In this document: in pieces, positions 1-6,975 of the stretch
How the letters are laid out: each line of letters begins with the position of its first letter
Numbering within the stretch: position 1 is the first letter of the stretch
Assembly (NCBI RefSeq): GCF_040706535.1
Contig: NZ_JAPDRJ010000004.1
Coordinates: 1 to 64,000 of the forward strand
Source of the DNA: Lentisalinibacter orientalis
GTDB lineage: Bacteria > Pseudomonadota > Gammaproteobacteria > Steroidobacterales > Woeseiaceae
Direction of reading: 5' to 3'
DNA length: 64,000 nucleotides
The notes under the pieces: generated by a model
Database searches by the model: none
Seen by the model: the letters and a program-made list of their open reading frames with translations, nothing else
Told to the model about the DNA's origin: nothing
Translations under genes and position numbers: made by a program

Positions 1-218
1 ACTACAACCCGTGGAGCACGCCGGAGGAGAACGAGGAGCGCTCCGCCGCCCGCCTCGCCAAGCGTGACCCGGTGCTCTACAAGTGGTGCGTGAACCACGC
101 CCACAACCATCCCCACGGGCCGGAGGACTTCGAGGACACGATGCAGCGCCGCGGCACCCATACCCACGGCGACGGCACGACGCATACGCATCACCACCAC
201 GGCGACCACGACCACTAG
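1..218 (+). CDS. C-terminal fragment of an unidentified protein with a His-rich tail
   Basis: The window opens inside this gene; the reading frame begins at base 3 and ends with TAG at 216-218, giving 71 visible residues. The visible part is acidic and charged, followed by a tail very rich in His, Asp and Thr (HTHGDGTTHTHHHHGDHDH). Such tails can bind Zn, Ni or Cu, but that is inference from composition only. I do not recognise the family from this fragment. The stop codon lies four bases before the first copy of a REP-type inverted repeat. Function unknown; that it is coding is fairly sure because the frame is open from the window edge and codon use is like its neighbours. Confidence 0.6.
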   Translation, partial: YNPWSTPEENEERSAARLAKRDPVLYKWCVNHAHNHPHGPEDFEDTMQRRGTHTHGDGTTHTHHHHGDHDH

Positions 219-222
219 AAAT

Positions 223-244
223 GTAGGAGGGCCTTCAGGCCCGA
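223..244 (+). repeat. REP-type repeat, left copy (GTAG head)
   Basis: A 22-base sequence starts with GTAGGAG, followed by the short palindrome GGGCCTTCAGGCCC. A perfect reverse complement lies at 461-482. The layout (GTAG tetranucleotide, then a GC-rich hairpin) is that of REP sequences of the GTAG class in Pseudomonas and Xanthomonas relatives, which are mobilised by RAYT transposases. Confidence 0.75.
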
Positions 245-460
245 TTTCTTCCCGGCCGGCTCCCCTTCTATTGTGGCCGCCCTGCGGGGGCATCCGTCTT
301 GCTCCCGACAAGAGGTCGCGGCGATGGATACCCCCGCATGACGGCCACGCCTTCAGTGGCGTGAAGGAGGCACCAGTCAGCAGCGTCGGCTGACCGGCGC
401 CATTCCTGTCGGCTACGGGCCCGCCACCGGGTGGCGGGCCTAAGCCAATAGAAAGCCGGG
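245..460. other. Structured non-coding spacer between two inverted REP copies
   Basis: No convincing gene is seen here. The segment is dense in inverted repeats. A 23-base arm at 273-295 pairs with 326-348 with three mismatches. CACGCC at 346-351 pairs with GGCGTG at 358-363. GTCAGC at 376-381 pairs with GCTGAC at 389-394. A perfect 10-bp stem pairs 418-427 with 431-440. Together with the flanking REP copies it looks like a composite REP element or the template of a structured RNA. There is no T-run after the last hairpin, so a simple terminator is not supported. Confidence 0.55.
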
Positions 461-482
461 TCGGGCCTGAAGGCCCTCCTAC
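461..482 (-). repeat. REP-type repeat, right copy, inverted relative to 223-244
   Basis: Exact reverse complement of the left copy over 22 bases. Read on the minus strand, its GTAG head supplies the TAG stop codon (479-481) of the acyl-CoA ligase gene, so the element overlaps the end of a coding region. Confidence 0.75.
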
Positions 483-1948
483 CGGAGCAGCTGCTGCGCC
501 AGGTCTTTCTTCAGGATCTTGCCGAGGCTGGACTTCGGCATCTCGTCCACGAAGATCACCGCGGCCGGCACCTTGTACGGCGCCAGCCGCCCGGAGCACC
601 AGGCGAGCACGGCTTGCTCGTCGGTGCTGTCGCCGCACACAAAGGCCACGGGCTCCTCGCCGAGTTTCGAGGAAGGCCGGGCTACGACGGCAGCCTCGGT
701 GATGTTCGGGTGGGCGAGCAGGGCGTTCTCGATCTCGCCGGGATAGAGGTTCACGCCGCCGCGGATGATCACGTCCTTCTCCCGGCCGCGCAGCATCAGA
801 TGGCCTTCGGGCCCCCGGGCGGCGAGGTCGCCGGGATAGAACCAGCCGCCGGACTCCGCGCCGTGTTCGTTGCCGTCCTCGTCCAGGAAGTGCGTGGACA
901 CGCCGGGGCCGCGGTAGCGCAGGCGGCCCGTCTCGCCCTCCGGCACGGGCCGGCCGTCGCCGTCCAGTATCTCCACGTCCACGCGGAAGACCGGCCGGCC
1001 GACGGTGTCGGCATGTTCGGCTACCTCGTGGGGCTGCAGCACCGAGATGCCGCCCCCCTCGCTGGAGGCGTAGTAGGACAGCAGCCGCGGGCTCAGTCTG
1101 GCGCTGATCTCCCGGGCCTCGTCGGCATGCAGGACGGCTCCCGAGGAGATCAGCAGTCTCAGACGCGGCAGCAGGTGGCCGTCACCGTTCGCGAGCGGCA
1201 GCAGGCGCCTGAGCAGCGTCGGCACCAGGAAGGCGACCGTGGCCCGTGATCGGTTGATGGCCTCGGCGAGTTCCTCCGGCTTGTGCGGCGGCGGATCCAG
1301 CACCACGGTGCCGCCGGCGGCGAGCAGGCACATGCTGAACGAGCGGCCCGCGCCGAAGTAGAGCGGCGTCAGGGCGACGAAGCGGTCGTTCACGTTGATG
1401 CCCAGGGTCACCCACTGGTTCACGAAGCGCTCGTAGAACTGGCGATGCGTGAGCAGGGCGCCTTTCGGCCGCCCGGTGGTGCCCGAGGAAAGGGAGATCA
1501 GGACCGGCAGGTCGCCGTCCTCCGGCATCCGCGGCGGCGCCTCGTCCGGCTCCTCGTACCAGTCGTCGTCGGGCCGCAGCACGGTCAGTTCGCCATAGTC
1601 GGCATCGCCGTCGTCCGCCAGCAGGCAGCGGGCGTGGAACGCGCGGGCCACGTCCCGCTGCTCCGCTGCCGTCCAGCGGTGGTCGACGGGCAGGATCACC
1701 GCACCGAGGCGGGCCACGGCGTAATGCAGCAGCAGGTGGAGCGGATGATCGCCGAGCGCCAGCGCCACTCTGTCGCCGGTGCGCACGCCGGCCGCGGCGA
1801 GCCGCCCGGCGCAGGCCTCGATCCGCCGCCAGGCCTCACGGTAGTCGGTGGCCTCGTCCTCCCGGCCGCGCCAGACGATGGCCGGGTGGGACGGGCGGTT
1901 GCGGGCGTGGCCGGCGATGAGGCCGGCCAGGTTCAGCGCATCAGTCAC
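479..1948 (-). CDS. Acyl-CoA synthetase / AMP-dependent ligase (ANL superfamily)
   Basis: The protein, about 489 residues, should activate a carboxylic acid with ATP to an acyl-adenylate and then form the CoA thioester. The ATP-binding signature SSGTTGRPKG lies about residues 154-163. Near the C-terminus are the hinge region (GREKDVIIRGGVNLYP) and the PKSSLGKILKK segment with the late catalytic lysine. Length fits the family. The substrate cannot be read from sequence. The start is probably GTG at 1948, overlapping the stop of the upstream amidohydrolase; an in-frame GTG at 1960 is equally possible. The two leftward genes are therefore translationally coupled. The stop codon is contributed by a REP sequence. 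Confidence 0.88.
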   Translation of the reverse strand: MTDALNLAGLIAGHARNRPSHPAIVWRGREDEATDYREAWRRIEACAGRLAAAGVRTGDRVALALGDHPLHLLLHYAVARLGAVILPVDHRWTAAEQRDVARAFHARCLLADDGDADYGELTVLRPDDDWYEEPDEAPPRMPEDGDLPVLISLSSGTTGRPKGALLTHRQFYERFVNQWVTLGINVNDRFVALTPLYFGAGRSFSMCLLAAGGTVVLDPPPHKPEELAEAINRSRATVAFLVPTLLRRLLPLANGDGHLLPRLRLLISSGAVLHADEAREISARLSPRLLSYYASSEGGGISVLQPHEVAEHADTVGRPVFRVDVEILDGDGRPVPEGETGRLRYRGPGVSTHFLDEDGNEHGAESGGWFYPGDLAARGPEGHLMLRGREKDVIIRGGVNLYPGEIENALLAHPNITEAAVVARPSSKLGEEPVAFVCGDSTDEQAVLAWCSGRLAPYKVPAAVIFVDEMPKSSLGKILKKDLAQQLLR

Positions 1949-2846
1949 CGCCCTTGCCACCGCCCTTGCCGCCGTCCTTGCCGCCGTCCATCCCGTAGAT
2001 CCGGATGACGTTGTCGCGCAGGAGTTTGCGCTTCGGGCCGGGCCTGAGATCGAGTTCGTCGATCTCCCGGCGCGTGCGCGCGAAGTCGAGCACGGGGAAG
2101 TCGGTGCCGAAGATCACCTTGTCCTGGCCGAAGGTGTTGATGTAGTGCGCGAACTCCTCCGGCCAGTATTTGGGACTGTGAGCATCCGAGCCGATGTAGA
2201 CGTTCTCGTGCTTCCACGCCATCGCGATCATCTCCCGAGTCCAGGGGATGCCGACGTGGATGCCGATCAGCTTCAGCTCGGGGAAGTCGCAGGCCACCGG
2301 GTCCAGCGTGATGGGCTGGCCGACGCTGCGGCAGCGGTAGTCCTTCGAGTAGATCATCGACTGGCCCACCTGCATCTGGATGGGCACGCCCAGCTCCACG
2401 CACTTGGCGTAGAAGGGGTAGTACTTCGCATGGTCCGGGGCCAGCTCGAACCAGTGCGGATAGAGATGGGCGCCGATGAAGCCGAGTTCTTTCACCGCCC
2501 GCTCCAGCTCGCGCACGCCGTCCATGCCGGTGTAGGGGTCGATGCCGATCAGCCCGGAGAAACGTTCCGGGTACCGCTCCACCGCGCGCGCGACGATCTC
2601 CGGCGGCATGTGGTAGCAGCCCGGCAGGCCGGGACGGCCGGACTTGGCGGCCACCAGGAAGGCGTGGCCGATGCCTGCCTCGCCCATGCGCTCGATCATC
2701 TGCTCCAGGGAGAGTCCGCCCATGAGCCCGCCCTGGGCCTTCATCTTGCCCACGAAGAAGTCCGGGCCCCAGTCCGGGCGCACCGACAGCGCTTCCTCGG
2801 TCCAGATGTTCACGACGGCGTCGATGGCCTGGTATTCGTCGGTCAT
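1941..2846 (-). CDS. Amidohydrolase-family protein (TIM-barrel, ACMSD-like)
   Basis: The 301-residue product resembles the amidohydrolase_2 group (decarboxylases and hydrolases related to ACMSD). Supporting features are the late FGTDFPV motif with the conserved Asp and the internal IGIHVGIPW segment. The usual metal-binding His-x-His at the N-terminus is not visible: the place where DxHxH would sit reads AIDAVVNIW. The enzyme may use fewer metal ligands, or be non-hydrolytic like several members of this group. The start at 2846 (MTDEYQ) is chosen over a longer frame because the extra residues fall in the riboswitch/promoter region. The C-terminus is a Gly-Lys repeat tail encoded by a 12-bp tandem array. 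It is likely co-expressed with the acyl-CoA ligase downstream. Confidence 0.8.
   Translation of the reverse strand: MTDEYQAIDAVVNIWTEEALSVRPDWGPDFFVGKMKAQGGLMGGLSLEQMIERMGEAGIGHAFLVAAKSGRPGLPGCYHMPPEIVARAVERYPERFSGLIGIDPYTGMDGVRELERAVKELGFIGAHLYPHWFELAPDHAKYYPFYAKCVELGVPIQMQVGQSMIYSKDYRCRSVGQPITLDPVACDFPELKLIGIHVGIPWTREMIAMAWKHENVYIGSDAHSPKYWPEEFAHYINTFGQDKVIFGTDFPVLDFARTRREIDELDLRPGPKRKLLRDNVIRIYGMDGGKDGGKGGGKGGD
1948..1983 (-). repeat. 12-bp tandem array at the end of the amidohydrolase gene
   Basis: Three 12-base units (plus-strand consensus CCGCCCTTGCCG) run through the 3' end of the amidohydrolase gene and encode its GGKGGGKGGD tail. The array also overlaps possible start codons of the next gene. 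Confidence 0.7.
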
Positions 2847-2857
2847 GGTTCGTCTCT

Positions 2858-2885
2858 TTGGCAGCGTTGGCCCGTGCGTTATAGT
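2858..2885 (+). promoter_or_regulatory. Predicted sigma-70 promoter of the thiamine uptake operon
   Basis: TTGGCA at 2858-2863 and TATAGT at 2880-2885 are separated by 16 bases. The expected transcription start, about 2891, coincides with the 5' edge of the TPP aptamer. Confidence 0.6.
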
Positions 2886-2889
2886 AACC

Positions 2890-3007
2890 CCTCCACAGGG
2901 GTGGCCCCAGAGGGCCTGAGACCCGTTGGCGCGGAGGCTTGTTTCCTCCGGCGCCGGCACGGGAACCCTCAGAACCTGATCCGGTTAGTACCGGCGTAGG
3001 GAGGAGG
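2890..3007 (+). promoter_or_regulatory. TPP riboswitch (THI element)
   Basis: The conserved blocks of the thiamine-pyrophosphate aptamer are all present: GGGGTGG near 2898, CTGAGA near 2916, then GAACCTGAT, GGTTAGTACC and GCGTAGGGA between 2972 and 3002. The closing helix P1 can be drawn as CCTCC (2890-2894) with GGAGG (3003-3007). That GGAGG is also the Shine-Dalgarno of the receptor gene whose ATG is at 3012, so TPP binding should hide the ribosome-binding site directly (translational OFF switch). No terminator hairpin is seen between aptamer and start codon. Confidence 0.95.
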
Positions 3008-3011
3008 ATCC

Positions 3012-5135
3012 ATGACTATCCCGCTATCCGTCGTCGCCCGTCTCGTTGCCATTGCCATTCTGCTGCCGCTCGCCGCGCCCGCCCTCTGCGCGGAGGACGA
3101 GGTCATCGAGGAGATCGTGGTCACCGCGGACTTCCGCGAGCGCGAGCGTGCCCGCCTGCCGACCAGTGTCGCCGTGCTGTCGCGGGAGACCGTGCGCGAG
3201 GCGGCCGTGCAGCACTTCGAGGAGCTGACCCACCTGGTGCCGAATCTGAACTGGGCCGGCGGCAGCAACCGCCCGCGCTACTTCCAGATCCGCGGCATCG
3301 GCGAGCGCAGCCAGTACGAGGGCGCGCCCAACCCATCGGTCGGCTTCCTGATCGACGACATCGACTTCTCCGGCATCGGCGGCATCGCCCTCACCTGGGA
3401 CGTGGCCCAGGTGGAGGTGCTGCGCGGCCCCCAGGGCACCCGCTACGGAGCGAACGCGCTGGCCGGTCTCATCAACGTGCGCTCGGTGGAGCCGGGCCCG
3501 GAGACCGAGGGGCGTTTTCGCGTGCTCGCCGGCGGCGACGATGCCCGCGGCGCCAGCGCCGCGTTCGGCGGCGCACTGACCGACAGGTCGAGTTTCCGCC
3601 TCAGCGCGAACCGCTACGAGAGCAATGGCTTCCGCGATAACGTATACCTCGGCCGCGACGACACCAACGGCCGCGACGAGACCGACGGCCGGGCGCGCTT
3701 TCGCTGGCAGCCGGCCGACGACCTGCAGGTGGACCTGAACCTGCTCTACGTGGACGTGGACAACGGTTACGACGCCTTCGCCATCGACAATGGCTACACC
3801 ACGTACTCCGACGAGCCGGGCCGCGACGCCCAGCGCAGCCGGGGCGGCGCGCTGAAGGTGCGGAAGGACTTCGGCGAGACGGCCAGCCTCACCAGCATCA
3901 CGTCGGCGGCGCGCTCCGACATCACCTTCAGCTTCGATGCCGACTGGGGCAACCCGGACTTCTGGGCGCCCTACACCTACGACTTCGTGACCCGCTTCCT
4001 GCGCGACCGGGAGACCATCAGTCAGGAGTTCCGGCTGATGTCCGGTCCGGACGGCGGCCTCGCCGACGGCGCCGTCTCCTGGCTGGCCGGCGTCTACGCA
4101 CTGCGTCTCTCCGAAGGCAACCGGGAGGACAGCACCGGACTGTACGTCGATCCGGCCTTCGGCGCGTTTCCCCTGGAGAAGGACCTGCGTTCGGATTACG
4201 AGGCGCTCAGCACCGCCGCCTTCGGCCAGCTGGACTGGACGCCGGCCGACCGCCACGAGGTCTCCCTGGGGCTGCGGGTGGAGCACCGGGGCGCCGACTA
4301 CGTGGACACGCTGGACGGTACGCCCCGCAACGACCTCACGGACAGCGAGACGATGCTGGGCGGGCAGCTGAGCTACCGCTATGCGCTCGGGGAGCGCCAC
4401 GGCACCTACGTGAGTCTCTCCCGTGGCTACAAGGCGGGCGGCTTCAATCTGGGCAGCGTGCCGAGCGAGGACGAGCGCTACTTCGGCCCGGAGTCGCTGT
4501 GGAACCTGGAGACCGGTATCCGTTCCGAGTGGCGGCCGGGCGTCCTCGAGTCGGGACTGACGCTGTTTCTCTCCCGCCGGGAGGACCAGCAGATCGGCAC
4601 CTCGACCCAGCTGGTGCCCGGGGATCCGTCCTCGTTCATCTTCTTCACGGACAACGCGGCCACCGGCCGCAGCATCGGCCTGGAGGGCGAGGTGCGCTGG
4701 GCGCCCCGCGGCGACCTCGAGCTCTGGGCCCGTCTCGGCATGATGCGGGTGGAGTTCGACGAGTACGCCACGCCGGACGGCCTGGACCTCTCCGGCCGCG
4801 AGCAGGCGCATGCGCCGGGGTACTCCTTCGCGCTCGGCGCAAGCTGGGAGCATCCGGCCGGCTGGTTCGCCCGGGCCGACGTCACCGGCAAGGACGAATT
4901 CTATTTCTCCGACAGCCACGACCAGAAGTCCGACCCGTATCAGCTCGTGAATCTGCGCCTCGGCTATGCGAAAGGCGGCTGGACAGCCAGCCTGTGGGGC
5001 CGCAATCTCCTCGACGAGCGCTATGCGGTACGCGGCTTTTTCTTCGGCAACGAGCCGCCGGACTTCCCGAACGAGCGTTACGTGCGGCTCGGCGACCCGC
5101 GGCAGATCGGCTTCACCCTGGAATACGGATTCTGA
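3012..5135 (+). CDS. TonB-dependent outer-membrane receptor, thiamine-regulated
   Basis: The 707-residue product has an N-terminal signal peptide (to about ALCAED, residue 25), a TonB box (EEIVVTA, about 33-39), a plug domain with the LRGPQGTRYG segment, and a C-terminal beta-barrel ending in aromatic Phe (LEYGF). The TPP riboswitch immediately upstream and the three thiamine-related genes downstream point to uptake of thiamine or a thiamine precursor across the outer membrane. TPP-riboswitch-controlled TonB receptors have been predicted before in Proteobacteria. The start ATG has GGAGG four bases upstream. Substrate specificity is inferred from context, not from barrel residues. Confidence 0.93.
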   Translation: MTIPLSVVARLVAIAILLPLAAPALCAEDEVIEEIVVTADFRERERARLPTSVAVLSRETVREAAVQHFEELTHLVPNLNWAGGSNRPRYFQIRGIGERSQYEGAPNPSVGFLIDDIDFSGIGGIALTWDVAQVEVLRGPQGTRYGANALAGLINVRSVEPGPETEGRFRVLAGGDDARGASAAFGGALTDRSSFRLSANRYESNGFRDNVYLGRDDTNGRDETDGRARFRWQPADDLQVDLNLLYVDVDNGYDAFAIDNGYTTYSDEPGRDAQRSRGGALKVRKDFGETASLTSITSAARSDITFSFDADWGNPDFWAPYTYDFVTRFLRDRETISQEFRLMSGPDGGLADGAVSWLAGVYALRLSEGNREDSTGLYVDPAFGAFPLEKDLRSDYEALSTAAFGQLDWTPADRHEVSLGLRVEHRGADYVDTLDGTPRNDLTDSETMLGGQLSYRYALGERHGTYVSLSRGYKAGGFNLGSVPSEDERYFGPESLWNLETGIRSEWRPGVLESGLTLFLSRREDQQIGTSTQLVPGDPSSFIFFTDNAATGRSIGLEGEVRWAPRGDLELWARLGMMRVEFDEYATPDGLDLSGREQAHAPGYSFALGASWEHPAGWFARADVTGKDEFYFSDSHDQKSDPYQLVNLRLGYAKGGWTASLWGRNLLDERYAVRGFFFGNEPPDFPNERYVRLGDPRQIGFTLEYGF

Positions 5136-5137
5136 GC

Positions 5138-5407
5138 ATGCAGACTATTTTCCGAACCACCGTCGACGTCAGCCTCTATCCGCTGGCCGACGAATTCATC
5201 CCGGCCATCGACGATTTCATCGCCCGCCTGAACGCCCGGCCGGAACTCGACGTACACACCAACCCCGTGAGCACGCGCATCGGCGGCGAGTTCGAGGCGG
5301 TCTGGGATGCGCTGAAGGCAGAGATACGCGCTACCTTCGAACGTGAGGGCAAGGCCGTGTTCGTGCTGAAGGTACTGAACGCGGGCGGGGCGGACGCCGG
5401 CGCGTGA
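5138..5407 (+). CDS. YkoF/MTH1187-like thiamine-binding protein, single domain
   Basis: This 89-residue protein starts with ATG two bases after the receptor stop. It has the pattern of the YkoF/MTH1187 (thiamine_BP) fold: an opening beta-strand (VDVSLYPL), a helix with IPAIDDFIARLN, and VHTNPVSTRIGGEFEAVWDAL. In Bacillus, YkoF has two such domains and binds the pyrimidine moiety of thiamine. Here there is one domain and no signal peptide, so it should act in the cytoplasm, probably as a binding or hand-off protein for substrate entering through PnuT. Its last codons overlap the start of pnuT. Confidence 0.8.
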   Translation: MQTIFRTTVDVSLYPLADEFIPAIDDFIARLNARPELDVHTNPVSTRIGGEFEAVWDALKAEIRATFEREGKAVFVLKVLNAGGADAGA

Positions 5408-6027
5408 GCGGTTTCGTCGAGAGGCTCGCCGCGCAGGCGTCCTCCATGTCGCCGGCCGAGGCGCTGGCGGTGGCGCTGGCGGTGGGTTATCTGGTGCTCG
5501 CGGTGCGCCAGAACATCTGGTGCTGGGCCTGCGCCTTCTTCAGCACCGGGCTGTACATCTGGCTGTTCCACGGCGCGGCGCTGTTCATGGAGTCCGCGCT
5601 GAACGTGTTCTATCTGGTGATGGCCGTCTACGGCTGGTACGAGTGGCGCTACGGCGGCGCCCGGCATGCCGGGCTGCCCGTCACCGTATGGCCGCCGGCG
5701 CGGCACGGCGCCGCACTCGGGGTAATCGCCGCGCTCACGGTCGCGAGCGGTGCCTGGCTGTCGGCGAACACGGGCGCGGCCTTCCCGTACCTGGACTCGC
5801 TGACGACCTGGTCCGCCGTGTGGGCCACCTTCCTGGTGGCGCGCAAGGTGCTGGAAAACTGGGTGTACTGGTTCGTGATCGACGCCCTGTCGGTGTACCT
5901 GTATCTCTCCCGGGGCCTGCCGCTCACCGCGCTGCTGTTCTGTTTCTACCTGTTGCTCATCCCCGTCGGCTTCCTGAGCTGGCGCAAGGACTATGCGAGG
6001 ACGCGCGATGCGCTCGCGGCCGCCTGA
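5404..6027 (+). CDS. pnuT: PnuT-type thiamine transporter (PnuC family)
   Basis: The 207-residue integral membrane protein has about seven hydrophobic segments. It shows the PnuC-family Trp-rich motifs (WCWACAFFSTGLYIW, VYGWYEW, ENWVYWFVIDALSVYLY). PnuC homologues take up nicotinamide riboside, riboflavin (PnuX) or thiamine (PnuT). Placement downstream of a TPP riboswitch and before a kinase gene identifies this one as PnuT by context. Transport is facilitated diffusion trapped by phosphorylation. The start is GTG at 5404, overlapping the preceding stop (GTGA). Confidence 0.88.
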   Translation: MSGFVERLAAQASSMSPAEALAVALAVGYLVLAVRQNIWCWACAFFSTGLYIWLFHGAALFMESALNVFYLVMAVYGWYEWRYGGARHAGLPVTVWPPARHGAALGVIAALTVASGAWLSANTGAAFPYLDSLTTWSAVWATFLVARKVLENWVYWFVIDALSVYLYLSRGLPLTALLFCFYLLLIPVGFLSWRKDYARTRDALAAA

Positions 6028-6844
6028 CGGGCTGCTGCAGCGCGTGCCCCTGTGGCGGGGAGCACGCTCGCTCGAGTGCCGCGCCCTGACCGGCGGACAC
6101 TCCAACGAGAGCTGGCTGGTGGTGGCCGACGGTGAGGCTGCCGTGCTCCGCCGCGACCGGGAGCGGGTGCCGCCGCCGGTCGTGGATCGGCGCAGGGAGC
6201 TGGCCGTACTCCGGTCGGCCGCCGCGGCCGGGCTCGCGCCGGAGATGCTGTACGCCGATCCCGCTGCGGGAATACTGGTCACCCGCTACCTGGAAGGCGA
6301 GAAGCCGGGTCCGGCGCAGATCGGCAAACCCGAGACCCTGACGGAGATCGCGGCGTTGCTGCGCCGGGTCCACGCGCTGCCCGACCCGGGCGGGGCCTAC
6401 GGGCTGGCCGAGGCCGGCGGGGTGTACCTGGCGGCCATCCGCAACCCGGCCCTGCGCCGCCGCGGCATGGAGCTCGTGCAGGAACTCGCCGAGCTTCCGC
6501 CCGTGCCGCCGGCGGAGCGCCGCGTCTGCCACATGGACCCCGTCGCCGGTAACCTGATCCGGACCGCGGACGGGCTGCGTCTGGTCGACTGGGAATTCGC
6601 CGTGGCCGGCGATCCCCTGTTCGACGTGGCTGCGGTCATCGCCTATCACGACCTGGGTCCGGCCGCCGCGCTGCATCTGCTCCGGGCCTGGTCCGGGCGG
6701 GTCTCGCCGCGCCGTCGACAGCGGCTGGCCGAACTCATCCGGGCCCACGACGCGCTGCACTGGCTGTGGCTGGCCGCCGGCGGCGACGCACTCAGGGAGC
6801 GGGAGAGGGTGGAGCGCCGCCTCGCCGCCGAACCGCTGCCCTAG
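6008..6844 (+). CDS. Thiamine-kinase-like aminoglycoside/choline phosphotransferase
   Basis: The 278-residue protein belongs to the APH/choline-kinase fold. It has a glycine-rich beta-turn (LTGGHSNESWLV), the catalytic loop CHMDPVAGNL (HxDxxxxN) and the Mg-binding LVDWEF. As the last gene of the riboswitch-controlled operon it most likely phosphorylates imported thiamine and so traps it, like ThiK. ATG at 6008 is preferred over ATG at 5993 because GAGG lies at a good distance before it; the gene then overlaps pnuT by 20 bases. Kinase class is clear; substrate is inferred from the operon. Confidence 0.82.
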   Translation: MRSRPPDGLLQRVPLWRGARSLECRALTGGHSNESWLVVADGEAAVLRRDRERVPPPVVDRRRELAVLRSAAAAGLAPEMLYADPAAGILVTRYLEGEKPGPAQIGKPETLTEIAALLRRVHALPDPGGAYGLAEAGGVYLAAIRNPALRRRGMELVQELAELPPVPPAERRVCHMDPVAGNLIRTADGLRLVDWEFAVAGDPLFDVAAVIAYHDLGPAAALHLLRAWSGRVSPRRRQRLAELIRAHDALHWLWLAAGGDALRERERVERRLAAEPLP

Positions 6845-6915
6845 CTATTGCCCTGGTTATTGCCCGGGCCACTGCTCTGGCCACTGCCCTTGCCACTGCC
6901 CTGGCCATTGCTTTG
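6844..6915. repeat. 12-bp degenerate minisatellite, six units
   Basis: Six consecutive 12-base units follow the kinase stop codon, with consensus GCCACTGCCCTG and two to four changes per unit (6844, 6856, 6868, 6880, 6892, 6904). The array fills most of the gap before the ZIP gene. It has no coding need for a multiple-of-three period, since it is intergenic. Confidence 0.85.
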
Positions 6916-6928
6916 GCCGGGCCGGGGT

Positions 6929-6966
6929 TACCGCCGCTCGTAGGACTGCGCCCCCGCAGGCGGTAA
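6929..6966 (+). other. Inverted repeat before the ZIP transporter gene
   Basis: GTTACCGCC near 6928 and GGCGGTAAC near 6959 can form a 9-bp stem that encloses a second small hairpin (CTGCG-CCCC-CGCAG preceded by GTAGGA). No T-run follows. It could be an operator, a REP relic or part of the ZIP leader; no specific regulator can be named. Confidence 0.4.
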
Positions 6967-6975
6967 CATCCGCGT

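Noticed and set aside
3024..4919. Long open frame antisense to the thiamine receptor gene
   Set aside because: Very high GC leaves long antisense frames free of stops; the sense gene has a clear family, signal peptide and riboswitch.
6844..6915. CRISPR-like array
   Set aside because: Units are 12 bases, directly adjacent and degenerate, with no spacers and no cas genes.
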